Shown: positions 58,407 through 64,000 of the stretch, one piece after another
How positions within the stretch are numbered: position 1 is the stretch's first letter
Layout: every line of letters begins with the position of its first letter
From: a bacterium
GTDB lineage: Bacteria > ARS69
Assembly (NCBI GenBank): GCA_025774805.1
Contig: JALGZR010000012.1
Coordinates: forward strand, 39,922-103,921
DNA: 64,000 bases
Direction of reading: 5' to 3'
The notes under the pieces: generated by a model
What the model was told of the DNA's origin: nothing
The model's database searches: none
What the model saw: the letters and a program-made list of their open reading frames with translations, nothing else
Made by a program: the position numbers and the translations under genes

Positions 58407-61313
58407 TCAGTACTCCGGACCGATCGTGAAGTGCCATCGCGGGCTGCCGACCCCGCTTCCGTCTGTCGGCCAGCCGAGGTCGAGGCGTAGAGGCAGGTGG
58501 GCGATCCGCGCCCGGGCGCCGACACCGAAGCCCACGTGAAGGTCCTCGAGACCCGGGCGGCCGTCGGCGTCGGTACCGCCGAGACGCCAGTGGCCCGGGT
58601 CGTCGAAGGCGGTGCCGAGGTCCAGGAACAGGTTCCCCCGGATCCCTCCGAACGCGGTCCGGAACGGCCATCCCAGCTGTACGTGGTCGACGAACGGGTA
58701 GCGGAACTCCGCGGAGAGCATCGCGGTGTGACGGCCGCGGATCTCCTGGAAGCGGTAACCGCGGATCGTGTTCACTCCGCCGAGCTGGAACTCCTGCGGA
58801 TCGGGACCGTAGGAGACGGCCGCCGTGGCACGCCAGGCGACGATGTAGCGCGGGGCGAACCGATGGTAGAGCCGCACGTCCCCGAGGACCGTGCCGTAGG
58901 AGACCCGGGAGCCTCCGAGCGGAATCGACTGCTCCAGCGAGAGCACGGAGCGCCGTCCCTGCACGGGGCCGGTCCATCCCCAGAGCGTGTTGTCGAACGT
59001 GTGGTAAAGGCGAGGGATCACCAACCGGCTCGAGCTCTCGCCGATCTCCTCCCGATTCTCCCCGAGCTCGCGCGACTCTTCGGTGAACCGCACGCGCTCG
59101 AGGTTCAGCGCCGCGACCTCGAGGCCGATCCGCCGAAACGTGTGAAAGGGATACGTCACCGCCGCGGTCACCCCCCACCTGCGCTCGGAGAAAAACGCGT
59201 CGTCCCCCTCCTCGCCGATCGGTTGCCCCAGCGTGGTCCGGTCGTCGTACAGGAAGTCCTTCACGTGGAAGGCGCCGACGATCCAGTCGAGTCGACGGGG
59301 GAGGTAGGAGTACGTGAGGAACGCGTCCGAGCTCTCGAGGGAACGGAACACGCTCGTGCCCAGATGGAAGCGATGGTTACCGAGCACGTCGCTCACCGAG
59401 GTCTGAACGGCGCCGTTCAGGCCGTATCCGGAGTAAGCGAGGGCACCCGTGATCCACTCTGTGCGGAATCGCGGCCGGTAGTCGCGGAGAACCGGCTCGG
59501 CGGTCTCCTTTTCCGATCCTCCCTTCCCATCCGCGGCGGCGCGGGAATCAGGCGCACCGGCGGGTGTCTCTCCGGACGGAGGCTCGATCGGAACGGCCGG
59601 CGCCTCCACCGTCGTGAGCGTGTCGGCGTCCTCGACCAGCACCAGATTCCACCCGCCCCCGTCGTAGGCGGCGAGGACCAGACGGTTGCTGTCTCGAGCA
59701 AGGCTCGGAGAGTCGACACCGCCCAGTAGTCCGGAAAGTCGCCGGGTCTCTCCCGTGCCCCGGTTCGTCACCATCAGATCGCGCGTTCCGAACTCGTCGC
59801 TCGCGTGGTAGATGCTCTGGCCGTCCGCGCTCCACGCGGGATCCCACTGGTCGCCGGGAGCGCGGCGCAGGGCCGTGATCGTGCCCGTCTCGACGTCGAG
59901 CATCCACACGTCGAGCCCGGTGGAGTCGGTGCGATCGGAGGCGAACGCCACGAGACGGCCGTCCGGACTCCAGCGCGGACCTCTCTCCTCGTAGAGGTCG
60001 TCCGTGACGCGGACGAAGCCCGTCCCGTCCGCATCCATCGCGTAGAGATCGACCCGGCCGCTCTTCATGCCGGTGAAGACGAATCGCGCCGTGGTCGACG
60101 ACCAGTCGGGGCGCTCCACCGCGTCGAGGGGGGGGAGGAACTCCGCCGCCGTTCGTCCGGTCATCGCGTCGAGAACGTAGATCGCGTCCCGGGCCTCCCT
60201 CTGCGCCGCCACGACGAGGTATCGCTCGTCGGGTGACCAGCCGACGGAGCTGCGCAGTCGATGGAGAGATTCGAACTTCCCGCCCCGCGCGCCCCGCACG
60301 AGAGCTCGCGGGGGTTCGGGATTCGATTCGTCGCCGAGACCCATCACCCAGAGATCGGGAGTGCCGCTTCGATCGGAGAGGAACACGACCTTCGATCCCG
60401 ACGGGGAGACCGTCGGATTCGAGTTGATTCGTCCCCCCTCCGTCGCGTGACTCGTGAGGGGCCGCCCGAGGTCGTCCGGATCGTGAAGGTGCGCGACGGT
60501 CGGCCAGGTGCGGCGGCGGACCGCCTCCAGCCACTCCCTTCCGAGCTCCTCGACGCTCTCTCCGGTCACGTTCTTCACGGAGGCCGTGATGTTGCGGGTC
60601 TCCTTCAGGTCGTCCAGGATCCGCGGGATGCAGCCCTCCCCGTGACGCTCGACGAGGAATTCGATCGCCGATCGCCCCGCCTTGTAGACGAAGTAGCCTC
60701 CGTGGATCCGCGGGAAGGGGGGCAACCGACCGGACACCGCGGCGTCACGAATCATCATCTCCGCCTCGGAGTCCCAACGGTTCGAGTAGTACTCCGCGAT
60801 GCCCTCCACGAACCAGAGGGGGAGGTGGAACGCGTACTGCAGCACGAAGAGCGACTTCACGGGCCCGCCGTAGAGCAGGTCGAAGCAGTACGCGTGCACG
60901 AGTTCGTGGTGGATCACGTGACGGAAGTTCTCCTCCGACCCGGAGTAGGGCAGCGCCACCCGGGTCCGAAAGATCTCGGTGAATCCGCCCGTCGATTCCC
61001 CGACGAGCGACGGCGTCACGTTGTTCTGCCGGAAATGGTAGTGCGAGGAGTAGACGAGGACGGGGATGCGCTTCGTCAGGGTGTGGGTCAGAGCCTCGTC
61101 GAGACGGGAGCACGCCTCCTCCCCGTAGGCGGCCGCTCGCTCGGCCAGCGCGCGCTCCCCGGAGTAGAAATGGACCTCGAGGTGCTCGGTCTCCAACACC
61201 TGCCACTCGAACGTGTCGTACTGGACCTTGTTTCGTCCGAACGGAACCGCCTCCGCGTCCTCACCGGGCAGGAGCGGGACGAGGACGAGGATGGCGAGGA
61301 TCGAGTGTCTCAT
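58407..61313 (-). CDS. Gluzincin-like (peptidase MA)/TolB-propeller/Omp85-type barrel fusion protein
   Basis: 968 residues. Signal peptide 1-22. About 30-270 is a peptidase-MA-type gluzincin with HHELVHAY and WFVEGIAEYYS, so the HExxH and downstream Glu are present. About 285-600 has TolB/WD40-like repeats (SPSGSKVVFLSDRSGTPDLW, WSPDGRLVAFASDRTDSTGL). About 640-968 is a surface-antigen/Omp85-like barrel (GGVNTIRGYRFQEIRGR, LSAEFRYPF, final aromatic Y). Similar three-part proteins occur in some FCB genomes. It probably sits in the outer membrane with the first two parts in the periplasm. It lies next to TamB. A GTG start at 61361 is possible; ATG 61313 gives a clean signal peptide. Confidence 0.85.
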   Translation of the reverse strand: MRHSILAILVLVPLLPGEDAEAVPFGRNKVQYDTFEWQVLETEHLEVHFYSGERALAERAAAYGEEACSRLDEALTHTLTKRIPVLVYSSHYHFRQNNVTPSLVGESTGGFTEIFRTRVALPYSGSEENFRHVIHHELVHAYCFDLLYGGPVKSLFVLQYAFHLPLWFVEGIAEYYSNRWDSEAEMMIRDAAVSGRLPPFPRIHGGYFVYKAGRSAIEFLVERHGEGCIPRILDDLKETRNITASVKNVTGESVEELGREWLEAVRRRTWPTVAHLHDPDDLGRPLTSHATEGGRINSNPTVSPSGSKVVFLSDRSGTPDLWVMGLGDESNPEPPRALVRGARGGKFESLHRLRSSVGWSPDERYLVVAAQREARDAIYVLDAMTGRTAAEFLPPLDAVERPDWSSTTARFVFTGMKSGRVDLYAMDADGTGFVRVTDDLYEERGPRWSPDGRLVAFASDRTDSTGLDVWMLDVETGTITALRRAPGDQWDPAWSADGQSIYHASDEFGTRDLMVTNRGTGETRRLSGLLGGVDSPSLARDSNRLVLAAYDGGGWNLVLVEDADTLTTVEAPAVPIEPPSGETPAGAPDSRAAADGKGGSEKETAEPVLRDYRPRFRTEWITGALAYSGYGLNGAVQTSVSDVLGNHRFHLGTSVFRSLESSDAFLTYSYLPRRLDWIVGAFHVKDFLYDDRTTLGQPIGEEGDDAFFSERRWGVTAAVTYPFHTFRRIGLEVAALNLERVRFTEESRELGENREEIGESSSRLVIPRLYHTFDNTLWGWTGPVQGRRSVLSLEQSIPLGGSRVSYGTVLGDVRLYHRFAPRYIVAWRATAAVSYGPDPQEFQLGGVNTIRGYRFQEIRGRHTAMLSAEFRYPFVDHVQLGWPFRTAFGGIRGNLFLDLGTAFDDPGHWRLGGTDADGRPGLEDLHVGFGVGARARIAHLPLRLDLGWPTDGSGVGSPRWHFTIGPEY

Positions 61314-61391
61314 CGGGGCGTCGTCCCGGCGGGAGAGGGAGGGTTTCCCCTGGATCGGCACGCCGCGAGAGTGAATTGACGCGGAAGCGGG

Positions 61392-61446
61392 CTAGCCTGC
61401 ATATCTCACCGGCCTCGCGACGAGTCTGGTGAGAAATGCAGGCTAG
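61392..61446. repeat. Family A palindromic repeat, compact near-perfect copy
   Basis: CTAGCCTGCATATCTCACC pairs with GGTGAGAAATGCAGGCTAG around a 17-bp centre; total 55 bp, CTAG at both ends. One mismatch in the arms. The right CTAG (61443-61446) is the stop of the TamB gene. This is the best reference copy of the family. Confidence 0.92.
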
Positions 61447-64000
61447 TATCCCCACTCCGCTCTCAGGTCGACGTTGAGGTATTCGTCGCCCTGGATGGTC
61501 CCGGTCTCTCCCTGGAGTTGGAAGATCCGCGACAGCCGGTACTCGAGGAGGAGCTGCCGCTCGGGCGTCTCGAGCTGCTCCCGGAAGACGTCCTCCTCCA
61601 GGGACTCCTCGGTCGCCACCTCCTGACGGTACCGCAGGAAGAAGTTCGACCCGAGGGCCTTCCCCAGTCCCAGGCGGGTCTGGCTCTCTCCCACCTCGAC
61701 GTCGAACGTGTCGAGTCCCATCTCCTGGGAGAGCTCCCGACCGAATCGGTTCGCAAGCACGGAGCCCCACGAGGCGACGAGCGCGTCGCTCACGACACTC
61801 CCGGACGCGTCGGGGTCGTCCGGGGCGGTCCGCTTCTGCCGGAGCGCGAGGAGCTCGTAGATTTCCGCCTCCGTCATGCCGCTTTCCGTCGAGGTCTCGA
61901 TCAGCGGCTCCGCCAGCGTCCCGGTGACGACGGCGGTGACGTCCTCGTCGAGAACCGTGGTGCGAGCCTCGGCGTCGAGATTGCTCGCACCCACGTCTTC
62001 GGGGTCGACGAATCGGACCTCCGCCTTCTCCACGACGAACTCGGTGTTGAGCACCGTATAGGTTCCCCGCAGAGTTCTCAGGTCCCCGGTGATTCCGACG
62101 TACCGGGGGGTGGCGTGGAGCGTGACCTCGCCGGCCATCTCGACCTGGATCTCGGGCGTGCGCAGCCAGAGGTTGTTCTCCCCGGCGAGCGAGATCTCGG
62201 CGAGCACACCCGGCTCCTCGGGCTCTTCGATGCTCACGGCGGCCGGCGCCCCGAGAATCGGCTCGGGGGCGTTCACGCCTTCGGGCATCTCGGGGAAAGC
62301 GGTCGCGCTGGACGAGGGGACGAGGGCGCGTTCATCGACCGTCGCCTCGGCCACGTCGAAGTCTCCGGCGAAGAGGGGAAGGGTCGTGCCGTCGATCTGC
62401 GGAGCGGCGGTGAGCGTGAGAGCTCCGGTTCCGGTCCCCCGGATACCGCTCACGATGCTCTGATAATGAAACCTCTCCGCCTCCATCTCGATGCGATAGT
62501 CCACCGGGCTCAGATTCGTGAGCGCCACCCACCCGCGGCCCGTCACGATACCGCCCTTGCCGTCCTCGAATCGGGCCCGAGTGATCTCGAGCCTCTCCTC
62601 GTCGAAGACCCCGGCGGCCTCTCCGCCGACCAGGGGATCGGCGAAATCGGGAATGACGAGTCGTCCCTCGCGGAGCGCGAAGTTTCCGGTGAAGTGCGCC
62701 GATCCGGGCACGCCTTCCAGCACGAGATCGGTGTCGATTCGACCTCCGAAGCTCTCGAAGAGGGGAACGATGTCGGAGAGGGCTCCGATGGGGAACTCGG
62801 TCGCGGCGAGCCGGAGATCGTACGGCTCTCCCGAGGGGAAGCCCGGCGTGGGGTGCTCGAAGCTCCAGCGGACCGGAAGGCTGCCTCCCAGCGCGAGCGA
62901 CCCGGGGCCGGACCGGAGGGCGAAGTCCTCGAAGCGGAGCCGGTGGCCGTCGTAGACCGCCCGTCCGATCGCCTCGTCCAGCGGCTCACTCGCGAGTCGA
63001 CCGTGGCTGAGGCGGGCCCGCAGCTCGGCGTTCGGCCGTCGAACCGGCCCGTCCACTCGGATGGTGACCTCTCCCTCTCCCGCGAGGGGAGGAACCGCGT
63101 CGATCTGATCCCACAGCCAGGACCAGTCCGGCGACTCGCATCGGGCGACGAGACGGTCGCACACCATCCGGTCCAGAATCCGCGCGCGCTCGAGGGAATC
63201 GAGGATGGCGGTGCGGAAGGAGCCCTCGGGCAGCGTGAGATCCCCGTCGATCGCCGCCGAGGCGAAGCTCGCGCGCAGGATCATGTCGTCGAAGGTGGCC
63301 CGATCCTCGTGAAGAGAGACGCGCCCTCGAATCTCCTGGAGCGTGTGCGGGCCGTACCGGCCGTCGGCCAGATCGATCTGCAGGTCGACGGCAAGGGTGT
63401 CTCGACCCAGAGCCGCGTCGGCGGAGAACTCGAGCGCGCCGCCGAGAGGCTCCGGAAGGAGAAGGAAAGGAGAGAACACCTCGAGATCGACCCCCTTTCC
63501 GGTGGTCCGCACGAGCACTTCTCCCGATCGGGCCAGCGAGACGTCGCCGCTGACCCGTCCCCCGCCGTTCCGCAGATCGAGGCCCTCGACGGCGAAGGAG
63601 CCCTCGGATCGCTCGATGCGGATCGCTCCGTGGTTGATCCAGCTGGCCCCCCCGTCCGGCGGGCGGATCTCGAGCTCGCGGACCAGTCCCGAGATCACTC
63701 CCTCGCTTTCCACGACCTGGGCGGCGAGACGAAGCTCGCCTCGACGCTCCGACTCGAGCCGGAGCTGGGACAGGGCCAGCATGCTCGCACCGAGGACCCC
63801 GCTTCCCGTCGCGCGCACGATCTCCTGACCTCCGTACCCGATCCCCCGCCCGTCGAGGGTGAAGTCGAAGTCGGCGTCGCGGGAGACGCGGTCGGTGAAC
63901 AGCTCGAGCTCGAGGTGTCTTGCCCTCGCTCCGAGAATCGTCGCGTCGGCCAGTGTGAAGGTCGCCTCGAGACTCGGGCCGTCGATCGGACCGAGAAGAA
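61443..64000 (-). CDS. tamB: TamB-like translocation and assembly module protein, C-terminal part (5' end outside window)
   Basis: At least 852 residues are visible and the frame is open to the window end, so the start is missing. Beta-rich throughout, with repeated short strands as in the hydrophobic groove of AsmA/TamB-type lipid-transfer proteins. The C-terminal domain (DUF490) is clear: LWLRTPEIQVEMAGEVTLHA, GITGDLRTLRGTYTVLNTEF, VRFVDPEDVGASNLDAEA, then MTEAEIYELLALRQ and the final strand DEYLNVDLRAEWGY. TamB carries phospholipid to, or helps assemble, the outer membrane, usually with an Omp85-type partner; the Omp85-like fusion is the next gene downstream, 129 nt away across a family A repeat. 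Confidence 0.93.
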   Translation of the reverse strand, partial: LLGPIDGPSLEATFTLADATILGARARHLELELFTDRVSRDADFDFTLDGRGIGYGGQEIVRATGSGVLGASMLALSQLRLESERRGELRLAAQVVESEGVISGLVRELEIRPPDGGASWINHGAIRIERSEGSFAVEGLDLRNGGGRVSGDVSLARSGEVLVRTTGKGVDLEVFSPFLLLPEPLGGALEFSADAALGRDTLAVDLQIDLADGRYGPHTLQEIRGRVSLHEDRATFDDMILRASFASAAIDGDLTLPEGSFRTAILDSLERARILDRMVCDRLVARCESPDWSWLWDQIDAVPPLAGEGEVTIRVDGPVRRPNAELRARLSHGRLASEPLDEAIGRAVYDGHRLRFEDFALRSGPGSLALGGSLPVRWSFEHPTPGFPSGEPYDLRLAATEFPIGALSDIVPLFESFGGRIDTDLVLEGVPGSAHFTGNFALREGRLVIPDFADPLVGGEAAGVFDEERLEITRARFEDGKGGIVTGRGWVALTNLSPVDYRIEMEAERFHYQSIVSGIRGTGTGALTLTAAPQIDGTTLPLFAGDFDVAEATVDERALVPSSSATAFPEMPEGVNAPEPILGAPAAVSIEEPEEPGVLAEISLAGENNLWLRTPEIQVEMAGEVTLHATPRYVGITGDLRTLRGTYTVLNTEFVVEKAEVRFVDPEDVGASNLDAEARTTVLDEDVTAVVTGTLAEPLIETSTESGMTEAEIYELLALRQKRTAPDDPDASGSVVSDALVASWGSVLANRFGRELSQEMGLDTFDVEVGESQTRLGLGKALGSNFFLRYRQEVATEESLEEDVFREQLETPERQLLLEYRLSRIFQLQGETGTIQGDEYLNVDLRAEWGY

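Overview
The window is about two thirds G+C, densely packed, and appears to come from a Gram-negative, outer-membrane-bearing bacterium. It carries an OmpA lipoprotein, a TonB-dependent receptor, an Omp85-type barrel fused to a protease-like domain, a TamB C-terminus, and several secreted proteins ending in the FlgD-like / type-IX-secretion-type C-terminal domain (an NPF motif, then IYDVxGR, then a WDG segment and a final R). Together with two gingipain-type (C25) peptidases, a GatCAB amidotransferase and a GC-rich genome, this points to the FCB superphylum, most likely Candidatus Eisenbacteria or a relative such as Krumholzibacteriota. That assignment is an inference; there is no rRNA in the window.

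Layout. 1-6.6 kb: OmpA lipoprotein, two-domain M16 peptidase, TonB-dependent receptor. 6.7-15.8 kb: a possible lipid module made of a Rossmann-fold protein of unknown function, a 1,599-residue acyl-CoA synthetase fused to a degenerate kinase-like region and a GNAT acetyltransferase, and a stand-alone FadD-type synthetase, with a convergent ZIP metal transporter. 16.2-19.9 kb: a secreted C25 peptidase and a barrel-like protein. 19.9-28.0 kb, minus strand: a housekeeping run glyA, low-molecular-weight phosphatase, tsaC, purE, purD, an NlpC/P60 lipoprotein, gatB, gatA, gatC, with several 4-nt start/stop overlaps. 28.1-32 kb: two small exported proteins, a PTS EIIA-like protein, and a TMTC-like membrane/TPR protein. 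32.2-41.7 kb: a 1,368-residue PorU-like C25 peptidase, class I aldolase, an MltF-like transglycosylase with two solute-binding domains, a Crp/Fnr regulator and an exported protein. 41.8-47.2 kb: PcrA helicase, divergent RtcB RNA ligase, then a small protein kinase and a PP2C phosphatase. 47.4-51.9 kb: a four-gene, translationally overlapping operon made of a geranylgeranyl-reductase-like flavoenzyme, a cyclic-nucleotide-binding protein, an FHA-class III cyclase and an MBL-fold cyclic nucleotide phosphodiesterase. 52-58.4 kb: visibly lower G+C, two secreted proteins with sorting domains and a fragment of an MBL-fold gene. 58.4-64 kb: a protease-like/TolB-propeller/Omp85 fusion and TamB (cut by the window end).

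Two families of short inverted-repeat elements run through the window. Family A (at least nine copies) has arms of about 20 bp that begin and end in CTAG. In at least five minus-strand genes the TAG stop codon lies inside such an arm, and in-arm ATGs create false upstream starts for two genes. Family B (two copies; the complete one is 182 bp) has terminal inverted repeats of about 58 bp around a conserved hairpin core, and it supplies the TAA stop of rtcB.

The most interesting functional unit is the self-contained cyclic-nucleotide operon (make, sense and degrade in consecutive genes, attached to a flavoenzyme). Next are the acyl-CoA synthetase-kinase-like-GNAT fusion and the stop-codon-supplying repeats. 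No tRNA, rRNA, CRISPR array, complete insertion sequence or prophage was recognised.
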